A DNA stretch of 45,120 nt from Prochlorococcus sp. HOT208_60m_813L03 (GCA_002026145.1 MWOQ01000182.1:1-45120); one strand, 5' to 3'. Numbered from the stretch's first letter, positions 9,729-19,199 are shown. Translations and numbers: made by a program. Notes: generated by a model not told the origin, from the letters alone.

Positions 9729-10931
9729 TTATTTTTTAAATTTATAGTTTATTTTTTCTGTAATGCTATTTTTGTTTTTAACAATCCACTTTTCAGGCTT
9801 TTCATGTTTAGGCCAACTTTGAGAAAAATTTTTTAATAAATTTAAAGAAATTTCAATATTTTTATCATTTGTAAGTTCTCTAAATTCAACTATTACTTTA
9901 ATTTTATTTCCCCATAATTTGTTAGATACTTTCGCAATATTGAATTTATTAATTGGGATATTTTCTTTCATAATGAAATCATTTAATCTTGATTCAATTA
10001 CTTCAGGGAAAACAACTTCTCCTCCTGAATTAAAGGCATTATCGCTTCTTCCAACAAATTTTAAATAGTAAGAATTATTGATTTGCTTAATTTCACCTAA
10101 ATCACTTGTTTGCCACCACCCATTTTTATTTTTGAAATTTACAGTTTTTAAAGAATCTATTATTTCGATTCCAATTCTGGCTGATTTTATTTCGATTAAT
10201 CCTTGTGCGTTAATTCTTATTTTCGTATCAGGTAGTATTTCTCCAACATTTTTAAAACCCATTAAGAATTCTTTTGGTTTTAAACTCGTAACCATTGCTG
10301 CTGTTTCAGTTGCGCCGTAACAAGGTGCTAATTTTATTTTTTCTTTTATACATTGTTCTGCAGTTTCGTCTGAAATTGAAGCTCCACCTACCCAAATTAG
10401 ATCAAAAATTTTTAGCCAACTAATTCCATCTTTTTGATCTAAAAGTCTTTGTAATTGGGTAGGTACTAATGATGTAATCAAGTGTTTTTTGTTTTTTTTA
10501 AATTTAATTGTGAAAAGTAAAAGTTCTCGAGTTTTTTTTATCAAATTCGGAGAAATATTAATACAATCACATCCCCAAGTTTGACTTCTAAAAATTGGCA
10601 TTAATCCACTTATATGGTTCAGGGGTAAAGTATTTAAAATTAAGCAGTTTTGTAATTCAAATCCTTGCTCTATTAGCCATTGACCTGATGTAGCTGCAGA
10701 TAATTTAAGATTATTTAAATGGTGAAAACATTGTCTCGGTTTTCCAGAACTCCCACTACTGTTTAAGATAATTGCTGGCCCATTTTCAGTAATTGAATCT
10801 AATACATCTTTGTCTTCATAAAATTTGTTTTTTATATAAATAATTTTATTATCTCTAATTTTTTCAATAATTTTTTCTACAGATTGAGTTTCGTTATTTT
10901 CAACTTCAATAGTATGAATTTTATTTTTCAT
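9729..10931 (-). CDS. menE: o-Succinylbenzoate-CoA ligase
   Basis: Adenylate-forming enzyme that activates o-succinylbenzoate to its CoA ester in phylloquinone synthesis. Motifs: the P-loop-like 'LNSSGSSGKPRQC', 'WVGGASIS', the A5 motif 'CYGATETAAM', 'GWWQTSDLGE' and 'FVGRSDNAFNSGGEVVFPE'. About 400 residues, short for the superfamily but typical of cyanobacterial MenE. I choose the ATG at 10931 (MKNKIHTIEV) because it overlaps the menC stop as ATGA, implying translational coupling; an upstream ATG at 10943 would add only MGST. A C-terminal catalytic lysine is plausible in 'NSITEKINYKFKK'. Confidence 0.93.
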   Translation of the reverse strand: MKNKIHTIEVENNETQSVEKIIEKIRDNKIIYIKNKFYEDKDVLDSITENGPAIILNSSGSSGKPRQCFHHLNNLKLSAATSGQWLIEQGFELQNCLILNTLPLNHISGLMPIFRSQTWGCDCINISPNLIKKTRELLLFTIKFKKNKKHLITSLVPTQLQRLLDQKDGISWLKIFDLIWVGGASISDETAEQCIKEKIKLAPCYGATETAAMVTSLKPKEFLMGFKNVGEILPDTKIRINAQGLIEIKSARIGIEIIDSLKTVNFKNKNGWWQTSDLGEIKQINNSYYLKFVGRSDNAFNSGGEVVFPEVIESRLNDFIMKENIPINKFNIAKVSNKLWGNKIKVIVEFRELTNDKNIEISLNLLKNFSQSWPKHEKPEKWIVKNKNSITEKINYKFKK

Positions 10932-11893
10932 AGTTGATCCCATATCGTTTTTGCTTCATTTAAAAATAGAAACGAATTAGGGAATTTATTCATTGCTAAA
11001 CCAGGAACTTTTGGTGTTGGTCCTTGTAATTGTAGAGAAGATAAATGATGGAGCCATCTCTTTCCTATTCCAGTTTCAAATGAGGTACTTATAGATATTA
11101 AAGCTTTTTTATTTTCTAATTCTCTTAAAAGCTTAACTGGATTATTTTCTTGAGAAGGCCTTCTAATTTGCCAACCCTTCCACTCATCAATCAATGTTGG
11201 AAATTTTAAAAGTGATTCGTCTAAAGCTATTGGAATTTTTTTGTTTAGTTCTGTCAGTCCATCAATATCATCAACACAGAGAGGTTGTTCTAACCAATCT
11301 ATATTTTTATTATCTTTCAAAATATCAGCCCATCTATTAGCAATCTCTCTTCCCCAAGAACCATTAGCATCTATTCTTAACTTAATATTATTACCTATTT
11401 TGCTTAAAATTTCTTCTAATTTTGCTTCTTCCTCATGGTTATTTTTTAGTGCTACTTTCCATTTTAAGGTTAATGATTTTCCAATATCACAATGTCTTTT
11501 TTTAATATCATTTAGATCTGAAACTACATTTTCATGATTTAACAATATGGCTGTTTTACCAATTTCATCAAAGTAGTAGTTTTCTTTAAAAATTATTTTT
11601 CCATTAATCTCAGCTAATGCAGAATTTATTGCAGATTGAATGCATGGGTGAAAAATATTTATTTGCTCAGATAAATTAAATTCCTCTATATACTCAGGGA
11701 TCATATCTAGTTGTTTCGCACACTTTTTTAAGTCTTTTTTGTGTAGCGGTGAAACTTCTCCAAACCCTATTTTTTTATCATTACTTATTAATTTAATTAT
11801 CCAACCCGATTTTGTATGGTAATTGGTTTTAGAATTTTCTACTTTGGCCGATAACTTAAAGCTATAAGATTTTTTTTGAAATATTAAGTTCAT
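10928..11893 (-). CDS. menC: o-Succinylbenzoate synthase
   Basis: Enolase-superfamily dehydratase that makes o-succinylbenzoate from SHCHC. The 321-residue protein retains the catalytic pattern: the K-x-K pair in 'SLTLKWKVAL', then metal ligands in 'RIDANGSW', 'WLEQPLC' and 'IALDESLL'. The N-terminal capping domain is divergent but recognisable ('GEVSPL'). Its start ATG overlaps the menA stop as ATGA, and its own stop overlaps the menE start the same way, so the three genes form one tightly coupled unit read menA-menC-menE. Confidence 0.93.
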   Translation of the reverse strand: MNLIFQKKSYSFKLSAKVENSKTNYHTKSGWIIKLISNDKKIGFGEVSPLHKKDLKKCAKQLDMIPEYIEEFNLSEQINIFHPCIQSAINSALAEINGKIIFKENYYFDEIGKTAILLNHENVVSDLNDIKKRHCDIGKSLTLKWKVALKNNHEEEAKLEEILSKIGNNIKLRIDANGSWGREIANRWADILKDNKNIDWLEQPLCVDDIDGLTELNKKIPIALDESLLKFPTLIDEWKGWQIRRPSQENNPVKLLRELENKKALISISTSFETGIGKRWLHHLSSLQLQGPTPKVPGLAMNKFPNSFLFLNEAKTIWDQL

Positions 11894-12807
11894 TTATTTA
11901 GCAAGTAATTAAATATTAATCCTGTGATTAAACCAATTCCATTAAGAGTTTGAAATTTTATTGCGATGAATTTGCAATTTTTTATTGCAGAAGGTTTTGC
12001 ATACGAAGATTTTAATAAATTTATAAGTCTTGTTGCTTGAGGGAAACTAAGCAAATAAAGGATGCAAAAAACTGGAATAAATCCATAAACTATTGTAAAA
12101 AGTTGAAAAATATATATTGTAAAAATTATCCAAGGCACAAATTGAGAACCTTTTTTTGCCCCTAAGCGAACTAAAGGTGAATTTTTCCCATGCTTTTTAT
12201 CTTCAGAAATTTGATGAAAATGAGAACAAAATAACACAAGAGTTGTTGCCAAGGAAGGTCCTGAACCAAGTAATAAAGAAACTTTCCATGGAATATCTTC
12301 GAAGTAAATATTAGACGGATTTAACGCAATTAAGACTGCAGAGTACGCAAAAGGTCCAAATGCAAGCCAGCATAATGGTTCTCCTAAACCTTGATAGCCT
12401 AATCTAAAAGGAGGACCTTGATATAAGTATCCTAAGAAGCAGCAAGCTGCCACCAAAATAAAAATGTTTATACTTGTTGATACTGAAATAATTAAAATTA
12501 TTAATAAACCAATAACTAAAGATGTGTATGCAATAAATGAAATTATTTTCTTATTTTTTACAAGATTTATAATTGAATGGAATTTAAATTCATCGATCCC
12601 TGTTTCTGCGTCGTATAAATCATTAGTTAGATTTTCCCAAAGTAATATCAAAATTGCAGCTAAAGTAAATGAAATCAAATTATAAATTTTTACCTCTTCA
12701 TATTGATTGAGCAAGTAAGCCCCTGTTATTAAAACTGGAAGTATGGCCACAGAATAAAGAGGCCATTTTATTGCTTTTTTCCATAATTTTTTTTTATCTT
12801 CGTCCAT
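11890..12807 (-). CDS. menA: 1,4-Dihydroxy-2-naphthoate phytyltransferase
   Basis: UbiA-superfamily integral membrane prenyltransferase that attaches the phytyl chain to DHNA, giving demethylphylloquinone for photosystem I. Its 305 residues contain about eight or nine hydrophobic segments. The first Asp-rich motif is 'NLTNDLYDAETGIDEFKFHS', near residues 60-80. Other recognisable parts are 'CFLGYLYQGPPFRLGYQGLGE' and 'SHFHQISEDKKHGKNSPLVRLG', the second Asp-rich region. First gene of the menA-menC-menE unit; its promoter must lie in the 101-base gap shared with divergent menF. Confidence 0.95.
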   Translation of the reverse strand: MDEDKKKLWKKAIKWPLYSVAILPVLITGAYLLNQYEEVKIYNLISFTLAAILILLWENLTNDLYDAETGIDEFKFHSIINLVKNKKIISFIAYTSLVIGLLIILIISVSTSINIFILVAACCFLGYLYQGPPFRLGYQGLGEPLCWLAFGPFAYSAVLIALNPSNIYFEDIPWKVSLLLGSGPSLATTLVLFCSHFHQISEDKKHGKNSPLVRLGAKKGSQFVPWIIFTIYIFQLFTIVYGFIPVFCILYLLSFPQATRLINLLKSSYAKPSAIKNCKFIAIKFQTLNGIGLITGLIFNYLLNK

Positions 12808-12908
12808 TTTTAATTAACACGCAAAATTAGATAATTATTGCATTTAGTTTATAAATTGAGTTACATTTTTTACTTTATTGCATCATTTTTAGTTATTTTC
12901 AATAAGTA

Positions 12909-14321
12909 ATGAAAAATGATTTAAACTTAACAGATTTTTTAAAAGATGTATTTTCCTCTTTCGATAAGAAAGTTGTAAATTCTGGATTAGTAAGTATTTG
13001 TGTTGAGATTCCTTGTATTGATTTATTTCAAGTTTATGAATTGTTAATAAATCAATATCCGTTTTCTTCATTTTGGGAGGAATCTGATGGCATTTCATAT
13101 ATAGCTTTCGAGAAGTGTAAATATGTTACTCTGGATGGCCCAAAAAGATTTGAGGTAGCAAAAGAGTTTAATTCTGAGAATTTTAAAAATTTAATTAACT
13201 TAACTAATGAATCGCATAATTCTGCACTTTCAAAAATAATTTATTTATTTTCTTTCTCTGAAAATTTGAATAATAAGAATTTACCTTCAGATATCCCTAG
13301 TTTGGAAGCAATTTTGCCAAAAATATTAATTACTAAAAGTGGCAAGAATTGCTGGTTAAGAATCAATGGTCATGTTGAAGGTAAATCATCATTAAGAACA
13401 TTAATTGAAGAAATATGGACAATTAGAAATCAAGTTATTAATTCTGGCTCAGAATTAATAAAATCATCTGGCTTAAAAACTAGTTTTGATTCCCCTTTTA
13501 TTGATGATTTCTCACGCTCCTTAGAAACTTCTAAAACAAACATGAAAAAAGTAGTAAATAAAGGAATTCAATTAGTAGAGAAAGATATCCTCGAAAAGAT
13601 AGTTTTAGCGAATAGGATTAAAATAAAACTTAAAAATAAATTAGATTTAGTAGAAATTTTAAAAAGATTTAAAAAGAAGCAACCAAATACATGTAGATAC
13701 GTTTGGAAAAGGAATAGTAAGGATATTTTGTTTGGAGCATCTCCAGAAAAATTATTTTCTTTCTCTAAACCTAATTTAACTTTAGAGGCTCTTGCTGGAA
13801 CTATCTCTACTAATTCAAATTTTAAGAAACTCCTAAAAAGTACTAAAGACTTAAAGGAACATAATTATGTAATACAACATTTGATTAAATCTTTAGAAGT
13901 TTCAAAAATAACAAACTTTAAAAAAAGTGATATCAAGGTAAATTCATTTGGAGATATTTCTCATTTGCAAACACTCATTTTCTCTAAAGTTGAAAATATT
14001 TGTCCTTTTGAATTGCTTAAAAACTTACATCCATCTCCAGCTGTTTGTGGATACCCAAAAAATGCAGCATTGGATTGGATAAACACTCTTGAGTCTTTTC
14101 CTAGAGGAAATTATGCTTCTCCAATGGGTTGGGTTGATTCATCAGGCAATGCTTCATTTCTTTTGGCAATAAGAGGCGCAAGATGTATTGAAGAAAATAT
14201 TGAATTTACTGCAGGTTCAGGTATAGTTTCTGGCTCCGTTTTAGAGAAAGAAATAGATGAGATTAAATTGAAATTTGAATCTATAGTAAAACAGATATTT
14301 TGCGCTAAAAACCCTAGATAA
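12909..14321 (+). CDS. menF: Isochorismate synthase
   Basis: Chorismate-utilising enzyme that starts phylloquinone synthesis. The 470-residue protein has a divergent N-terminal half and the conserved MenF/EntC/TrpE catalytic core: '[12 protein letters not shown]', '[11 protein letters not shown]', '[11 protein letters not shown]', '[15 protein letters not shown]', 'FGDISHLQT', '[16 protein letters not shown]' and '[14 protein letters not shown]'. Isochorismate synthase is favoured over anthranilate or salicylate synthase by the men neighbours and by '[11 protein letters not shown]'. It is divergent from menA; its last 8 bases overlap the convergent gshB 3' end. menD and menB are not in the window. 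Confidence 0.94.
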   Translation: MKNDLNLTDFLKDVFSSFDKKVVNSGLVSICVEIPCIDLFQVYELLINQYPFSSFWEESDGISYIAFEKCKYVTLDGPKRFEVAKEFNSENFKNLINLTNESHNSALSKIIYLFSFSENLNNKNLPSDIPSLEAILPKILITKSGKNCWLRINGHVEGKSSLRTLIEEIWTIRNQVINSGSELIKSSGLKTSFDSPFIDDFSRSLETSKTNMKKVVNKGIQLVEKDILEKIVLANRIKIKLKNKLDLVEILKRFKKKQPNTCRYVWKRNSKDILFGASPEKLFSFSKPNLTLEALAGTISTNSNFKKLLKSTKDLKEHNYVIQHLIKSLEVSKITNFKKSDIKVNSFGDISHLQTLIFSKVENICPFELLKNLHPSPAVCGYPKNAALDWINTLESFPRGNYASPMGWVDSSGNASFLLAIRGARCIEENIEFTAGSGIVSGSVLEKEIDEIKLKFESIVKQIFCAKNPR

Positions 14322-15237
14322 TTTCTACTAATTTTTCAATAACTTCCTCTGAAACATTTTTATTGGATAAATTTTCTATTTCTCTTAAACCTGTTGGACT
14401 GGTTACATTAATCTCGCTAAGCATTCCATTTATTACATCAATACCTACAAAAAATAAACCCTCATCTTTGAAGTGTTGAGATAATTCTGAGCAGATACTT
14501 TTTTCTTTTTCTGTTAATAATGTGGGTTCAGCCTTGCCTCCCATCGCTAAATTACTCCTAAAATCACCTCCTTGAGGAATCCTATTTATTGATCCAATTG
14601 CTTCTCCGTTTACGATAATTATTCTTTTATCACCCTCTATGACTTCAGGAATAAATTTTTGCATCATAACGGGTAATTCTTCTTGAGAAGTGATTAATTC
14701 AATGATTGATTTAATTCCTGGAGAATTTTTATTTATCCTTATAACACCTTGACCACCTTTTCCTCCTAGAGGTTTTATAACTACTTCATTATTTATATTT
14801 GCAAAATTAATAAGATCTTTTACCTTACTAGCAACTATTGTAGGTGCCATTAAGTGGCTGTATCTTAAAGCACCTAGCTTTTCATTCCACGCTCTTAACG
14901 ATGAGGGTTTGTTTATTACTTTTACTCCTTTTCTTTCGGCAACTTCTAAAAGATGGGTTGCATATAAATAAGCCTCATTTACAGGAGGATCTTTTCTCAT
15001 CCAAATGCAATTAAATTCGGCGAGAGGTATGCAATCATTCTCTTTGAAAGAAATCCATGGAATTACTTCAACTTTTACGGAAGATGCCCATACTTCATCA
15101 CCTCTAGCTTCGAGGTCTTGAGGTGTACAACTCCAGATTTCAATATTTTTTTTTGATGATGCTTGCATTAAAGCAGCAGTTGAATCTTTTAAGGGATTTA
15201 TATTTTTAATTGGATCTATTACGAATAGAAATTTCAT
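14314..15237 (-). CDS. gshB: Glutathione synthetase
   Basis: ATP-grasp enzyme that joins gamma-glutamylcysteine to glycine. The 307-residue sequence has the N-terminal 'FLFVIDPI', '[21 protein letters not shown]' (substrate site), '[18 protein letters not shown]', the ATP-binding '[17 protein letters not shown]', '[20 protein letters not shown]' and '[17 protein letters not shown]'. All are GshB hallmarks and the length is normal. The glutaredoxin gene lies 5 bases upstream on the same strand, a conserved grx-gshB pairing that links glutathione synthesis to one of its users. Confidence 0.97.
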   Translation of the reverse strand: MKFLFVIDPIKNINPLKDSTAALMQASSKKNIEIWSCTPQDLEARGDEVWASSVKVEVIPWISFKENDCIPLAEFNCIWMRKDPPVNEAYLYATHLLEVAERKGVKVINKPSSLRAWNEKLGALRYSHLMAPTIVASKVKDLINFANINNEVVIKPLGGKGGQGVIRINKNSPGIKSIIELITSQEELPVMMQKFIPEVIEGDKRIIIVNGEAIGSINRIPQGGDFRSNLAMGGKAEPTLLTEKEKSICSELSQHFKDEGLFFVGIDVINGMLSEINVTSPTGLREIENLSNKNVSEEVIEKLVEII

Positions 15238-15242
15238 AAGAT

Positions 15243-15497
15243 CTAGTTTAATAATGCTTCTAATTTATTTTCATTTTCTAATGCGTAGAGATCATCGCAG
15301 CCTCCGATACCCTCATTATCTATAAATATTTGTGGTAATGTTCTTCTGCCATCAGCTCTTTCAATCATCAATGCTCTGGCATCTTCGTCGCCATCTATTT
15401 TATATTCCGTAAAATTTACATTTTTTTTCTTGAGTAGTGATTTTGCTCGAATACAGAATGGGCAATATTGCCAAGTATAAATTTCAACTTTGGACAT
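15243..15497 (-). CDS. grxC: Dithiol glutaredoxin (Grx3 type)
   Basis: An 84-residue class I glutaredoxin with active site C12-P-F-C15, the cis-proline region '[19 protein letters not shown]' with TLP and the GG(C)DD glutathione-binding turn. It reduces disulfides or glutathionylated proteins using glutathione. A CPFC rather than CPYC site is a common minor variant. It is upstream of and almost certainly cotranscribed with gshB, and divergent from prfB across 76 bases. Confidence 0.94.
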   Translation of the reverse strand: MSKVEIYTWQYCPFCIRAKSLLKKKNVNFTEYKIDGDEDARALMIERADGRRTLPQIFIDNEGIGGCDDLYALENENKLEALLN

Positions 15498-15573
15498 TTT
15501 TTTAAAATAATACTTAGTTTATACTATTAAACAAAAGTGCTTGTTAGATTATAAATAACGATTAAATTCTATT

Positions 15574-16696
15574 TTGATAGATATTACAGATTTCAAAAAA
15601 GATCTTTCGGAACTAACAGAGCGCCTGGGTAATGCTCAGGATTGTCTTTGACGTTCCAAGATTAAAAGCGAAAAGGAAAGAGTTAGAGCAAATTTCTGCT
15701 CAGCCTGAATTTTGGGATAATCAAGAAGAAGCTAAAAAGCAAATGTTAATCCTTGATGATGTCAAAGCACAACTCGAATTGTTAGATAAATGGAAAACTT
15801 TTATTTCTGATGCTAATGCCTCTCTTGAGCTTTATTCTCTAGAACCCGAAGAGGAAATGATTTTAGAATCGCAGCTGGGATTAAAGAAATTAAGAGAGAA
15901 TTTGGATAAATGGGAATTTGAAAGATTGTTATGTGGTGAATACGATAAGGAAGGAGCAGTAGTTTCTATTAACGCAGGTGCGGGTGGAACAGATGCGCAG
16001 GATTGGGTAGAGATATTATTAAGAATGTACTCTAGATGGGCCGATAATAATCAAATGAGCCTTGTCATTAATGAATTATCTCAAGGAGAAGAAGCAGGTA
16101 TTAAAAGTGTAACGTTTGAAATTGATGGAAAATATGCATATGGCTATCTGCAACATGAAAAAGGAACTCATAGATTAGTAAGAATTTCTCCTTTTAATGC
16201 CAATGGCAAAAGACAAACCAGCTTTGCTGGGGTAGAGGTTATGCCAAAATTAGATGATAATATTTCACTTGATATACCTGAAAAAGATTTAGAAATTACA
16301 ACGAGTAGATCCGGTGGAGCTGGAGGACAAAATGTTAATAAAGTAGAAACAGCAGTGAGAATTGTTCATTTGCCTTCAGGGATTTCAGTAAGATGTACTC
16401 AAGAAAGATCTCAATTACAAAATAAAGAAAAAGCTATGTTACTTTTAAAGTCTAAACTATTAGTGATTGCTAAAGAACAACGAGCTGCTGAAGTCGCTGA
16501 TATTAAAGGTGATATTGTGGAAGCTGCATGGGGCAATCAAATAAGAAATTATGTTTTCCATCCCTATCAAATGGTAAAAGATCTCAGGACTATGCAGGAG
16601 ACCAACGAGTTAGATAGTGTTTTAGATGGTGGACTTGACCCATTTATTCATGAATTATTACGTATGAATATTTCTTCTAATGAATCTATTGAATAA
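15574..16696 (+). CDS. prfB: Peptide chain release factor 2, decoded through a +1 frameshift
   Basis: RF2 reads UGA and UAA stops. A single frame gives only a start-less 348-residue body beginning '[14 protein letters not shown]'. The missing N-terminus is in the preceding frame: from TTG 15574 it reads [24 protein letters not shown] and then hits TGA at 15649-15651. A +1 slip at CTT-TGA-C (skipping T15649) joins it to GAC GTT CCA, giving a 373-residue protein. In that product the stop-recognition tripeptide SPF falls at 205-207 and the catalytic GGQ at 250-252, the same numbers as in E. coli RF2, which supports the join and the TTG start. An ATT at 15571 is an alternative start. The +1 slip is the classic autoregulation of RF2. 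Confidence 0.95.
15646..15652 (+). promoter_or_regulatory. prfB programmed +1 frameshift site (CTT TGA C)
   Basis: The sequence is CTTTGAC: Leu codon CTT, in-frame UGA stop, then C, identical to the core of known bacterial prfB recoding sites. A modest SD-like CAGGAT ends a few bases before the CTT codon, where a stimulatory Shine-Dalgarno is expected. When RF2 is scarce, slow UGA termination lets the ribosome slip +1 and make more RF2. Confidence 0.9.
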
Positions 16697-16699
16697 CTA

Positions 16700-16882
16700 A
16701 TGGAAAATAAAAACGAAATTTTAGAAAAAAAAGTTTCTCCTCCAAGCTTTATAAAGCTTGCTATGAGAAATATGGTAAGGAAAGGCTCAAAAAGTATTTC
16801 TCATTTTTCAATAACCTTTCTAGTTTTAATTGGGATATTAATACTTGTGGCCACAATAGGAAAGCCCAATATTCCAGTTTAA
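16700..16882 (+). CDS. Small single-pass membrane protein, DUF3285-like
   Basis: A 60-residue protein with a charged N-terminus (MENKNEILEKKVSPPSFI), a basic patch 'AMRNMVRKGSKS', and one membrane segment of about 20 residues ('FSITFLVLIGILILVATIG'). It starts 3 bases after the prfB stop and ends 6 bases before ybeY, so it is surely part of that operon. It resembles the cyanobacterial family I recall as DUF3285, function unknown. The basic residues before the helix suggest a cytoplasmic N-terminus. Confidence 0.82.
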   Translation: MENKNEILEKKVSPPSFIKLAMRNMVRKGSKSISHFSITFLVLIGILILVATIGKPNIPV

Positions 16883-16888
16883 GAATTT

Positions 16889-17428
16889 ATGAAAGAAAAA
16901 ATTATTTCTGAAATAAATTTAGATTTGGTTTTTCAATGTAATGATTTCTCTCAATTTTCAAATAAGTTAAAAGATACTAAAACTCATCTTATTTTTGAAT
17001 CTATTTTTTGGGAGAAAGTTTTTTTATCTTGGATAAATACTATATTAAAAAAAGAGGATTATGAATTACCAAATTATATTTTTGAAAAAAAATCTTTTTC
17101 ATTAGGCTTACAGATAATATCAAATCAAGAAATTGCTTCTTTGAATAAGAAATGGATGCAAAAAAATGGTCCAACTGATGTTCTATCTTTTCCAATTATT
17201 TCTGATGAATCTCTAAATAATTTAGATCATATAGAGTTGGGAGATATTTTTATATCATTAGAGATGGCACTTGAGCAATCTTATGAATATAAACATTCAA
17301 TCTATAGAGAGATGATCTGGTTGGCTAGTCATGGATTTTTACATCTTTTGGGATGGGAACATAATAATGAGCATGATTTAGAAAATATGTTAAATTTCCA
17401 AGAATATTTAATTACTCGATTAGATTAA
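16889..17428 (+). CDS. ybeY: Endoribonuclease YbeY (16S rRNA maturation)
   Basis: A 179-residue UPF0054 protein with the zinc motif H-x3-H-x5-H in '[11 protein letters not shown]', preceded by '[18 protein letters not shown]' and 'LGDIFIS', all conserved in YbeY. It acts in 16S rRNA 3'-end maturation and ribosome quality control. The N-terminal 50 residues are divergent and longer than in E. coli, as in other cyanobacteria. It is followed 6 bases later by dgkA on the same strand, a common ybeY-dgkA pairing. Confidence 0.95.
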   Translation: MKEKIISEINLDLVFQCNDFSQFSNKLKDTKTHLIFESIFWEKVFLSWINTILKKEDYELPNYIFEKKSFSLGLQIISNQEIASLNKKWMQKNGPTDVLSFPIISDESLNNLDHIELGDIFISLEMALEQSYEYKHSIYREMIWLASHGFLHLLGWEHNNEHDLENMLNFQEYLITRLD

Positions 17429-17434
17429 AAATAA

Positions 17435-17845
17435 ATGGAAAAAAAAATAAACTATTTAGAAAATAGAAAAGAATCATACAAAACTTCTAGTAATGTATTT
17501 ATAAGTTTTAAGTATGCTTTCAGTGGTATTAGTTATGTATTAAAAACTTCAAGAAATTTTAAAATTCAATTAATTTTTGCAGTTGCAAGTTTAATAATTG
17601 GTTTTTTACTAAAAATTAGTCTAAGTAATTATGTTATTTTGATTGCAACAATAATGTCTGTTTTAATATTAGAAATATTGAACACATCTATTGAATCAAT
17701 CGTTGATTTAGTAGTGAAAAAAGAATTTAGTATTTTGGCTAAAATTTCAAAAGATACTTCTGCAGGAGCAGTATTATTAGCTTCCATTAATTCTGTTATT
17801 ATTGCTGTATATATCTTTGTTCCTAAAATAAAGTTGTTATTTTAA
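17435..17845 (+). CDS. dgkA: Diacylglycerol/undecaprenol kinase, DgkA family
   Basis: A 136-residue integral membrane kinase: 'FKYAFSGISYVLKTSRNFKIQL', then helices around 'FAVASLIIGFLL' and 'YVILIATIMSVLILEILNTSIESIVDLV' (the conserved E-x(2)-N-T-x-I-E active-site helix), 'AKISKDTSAGAVLLASI' and a last helix. Members phosphorylate diacylglycerol or, in many Gram-positive and probably cyanobacterial cases, undecaprenol. Substrate cannot be decided here. Cotranscribed with ybeY by spacing. Confidence 0.92.
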   Translation: MEKKINYLENRKESYKTSSNVFISFKYAFSGISYVLKTSRNFKIQLIFAVASLIIGFLLKISLSNYVILIATIMSVLILEILNTSIESIVDLVVKKEFSILAKISKDTSAGAVLLASINSVIIAVYIFVPKIKLLF

Positions 17846-17857
17846 ATCCATATAAAT

Positions 17858-18454
17858 ATGTTTCTTGTTATTGATAATTACGATAGCTTTACTTATAACC
17901 TTGTTCAATATTTAGGAGAACTTTCAGTTGAGCATGAAATAACTAAAGAATTAATAGTTAAAAGAAATGATGAAATTACTTTAGAAGAAATTATCAAACT
18001 AAATCCTGGTGGAATTCTCTTATCTCCAGGTCCAGGTAATCCAGATCAATCTGGAATTTGTCTGCCAATTCTAAAAAAATTATCTAAAAATATTCCGACC
18101 TTGGGAGTTTGTTTAGGTCATCAAGCTTTGGCCCAAGCTTTTGGAGGTAAGGTTATAGTTGGGAAAGAACTTATGCATGGTAAGACATCCAAAATATTTC
18201 ATAATCAAAAAGGATTGTTTAAAGATATCGAGACTCCATTTGTGGCTACTAGATACCATAGTCTTATAGTTGATTCAAGTTCTTTACCATCTTGTTTCGA
18301 CATAACTGCGACTTTAGAAGACTCAACAATTATGGCTATCTCTCATAAAGAATATAAACATTTACATGGGGTACAGTTCCATCCTGAAAGTGTGTTGACG
18401 CAATTTGGTCATAAATTAATTAGTAATTTTCTAAAAATGGCTGAACAAAAGTAA
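17858..18454 (+). CDS. trpG: Glutamine amidotransferase of anthranilate/p-aminobenzoate synthase
   Basis: A 198-residue class I glutamine amidotransferase with the triad C85 ('GVCLGHQAL'), H175 and E177 ('QFHPES'), the opening 'LVIDNYDSFTYNLVQYLGEL', and 'LSPGPGNPDQSG', as in TrpG/PabA. It supplies ammonia to a TrpE- or PabB-type subunit. Neither is adjacent, so one protein may serve both pathways, as known in some bacteria. TrpG and PabA cannot be separated from this sequence. It is the fifth gene of the forward run starting at prfB. Confidence 0.92.
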   Translation: MFLVIDNYDSFTYNLVQYLGELSVEHEITKELIVKRNDEITLEEIIKLNPGGILLSPGPGNPDQSGICLPILKKLSKNIPTLGVCLGHQALAQAFGGKVIVGKELMHGKTSKIFHNQKGLFKDIETPFVATRYHSLIVDSSSLPSCFDITATLEDSTIMAISHKEYKHLHGVQFHPESVLTQFGHKLISNFLKMAEQK

Positions 18455-18473
18455 AATAAAAAAAAATAATATT

Positions 18474-19199
18474 ATGATTTCTCAAATTAAAAACTTTTTA
18501 TTTTTGATATTAGTTAGCTCTTTTTTACCTACCTCTTTATTGGCAAGGAACTTAGGAATAAAAAGTTTGGGACATAGTAGTTTTTTAATTACTAGTGCAG
18601 ATAAATCTATTCTTATAAATCCCTTTAAAGCAATAGGTTGTGCAAGTAATTTAAAGGAGCCAAAAGAAGTCAACGTAGATTTTATTTTGGCTAGTTCTAG
18701 GCTTCCAGATGAAGGATATAACCCTAATGATCAACTAATGTTCGTTGAGCCAGGAATCTATCAATTTGAGGATATTTTATTAAATGGAATTTCTGTACCA
18801 CATGACAGAGTAGATGGAAGAAGATTTGGGATGGCAACTGTTTGGAGTTGGGAGCAGAATGACCTTAAAATTGTTCATATGGGAGGAGCTGCTGGTGATA
18901 TTGATATAAATAGTCAAATTATTTTGTCTGCTCCAGATATATTGTTTATTTCAATTGGAGGAGGAATAAAATCATACAATGGTAAAGAAGCATCAAAAAT
19001 AGTTAAGCTTCTAAAACCTAATGTAGTTATTCCTGTTCACTTTGAACGCGGCAAAAAAATTAATAAAGAATGTGATTTCTCAAATGCTGATTTATTTATC
19101 GAAAATATGAAAGATTTTAAAGTAAAATATGTTGGAAAAGATTTTCAAATAAAACCTAAAAGAATCGATCAAAATACAATTTATATTTTCAGTAATTAA
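18474..19199 (+). CDS. Exported metallo-beta-lactamase-fold protein with degenerate metal site
   Basis: A 241-residue protein with an apparent signal peptide (residues 1-24: ISQIK then 'FLFLILVSSFLPTSLLA'). The UlaG/UPF0173-like order is visible: 'LGHSSFLIT' at 32-40, a strand 'VDFILAS' at 68-74, 'ISVPHDRVDGRRFG' at 106-119, 'IVHMGGAAGDI' at 133-143 and 'VVIPVHFERG' at 184-193. Where active members carry HxHxDH after the 'D.iL.S' strand, this one reads S74-S-R-L-P-D-E-G81, so the histidines are gone while the Asp remains. It may be a non-hydrolytic or altered-metal member; substrate unknown. Its stop overlaps the convergent hisC end. Confidence 0.8.
   Translation: MISQIKNFLFLILVSSFLPTSLLARNLGIKSLGHSSFLITSADKSILINPFKAIGCASNLKEPKEVNVDFILASSRLPDEGYNPNDQLMFVEPGIYQFEDILLNGISVPHDRVDGRRFGMATVWSWEQNDLKIVHMGGAAGDIDINSQIILSAPDILFISIGGGIKSYNGKEASKIVKLLKPNVVIPVHFERGKKINKECDFSNADLFIENMKDFKVKYVGKDFQIKPKRIDQNTIYIFSN

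Noticed and set aside
12836-12883. Direct repeat TATTGCAT (12836 and 12876) in the menA-menF gap, spaced 40 bases
   Set aside because: An 8-base repeat in about 100 bases of such AT-rich DNA is not far from chance, and no dyad or known operator pattern accompanies it.
12889-13098. A 69-codon reverse frame over the 5' end of menF
   Set aside because: It overlaps the menF start on the opposite strand and is Lys/Leu/His-rich with no recognisable feature; most likely chance in AT-rich DNA.
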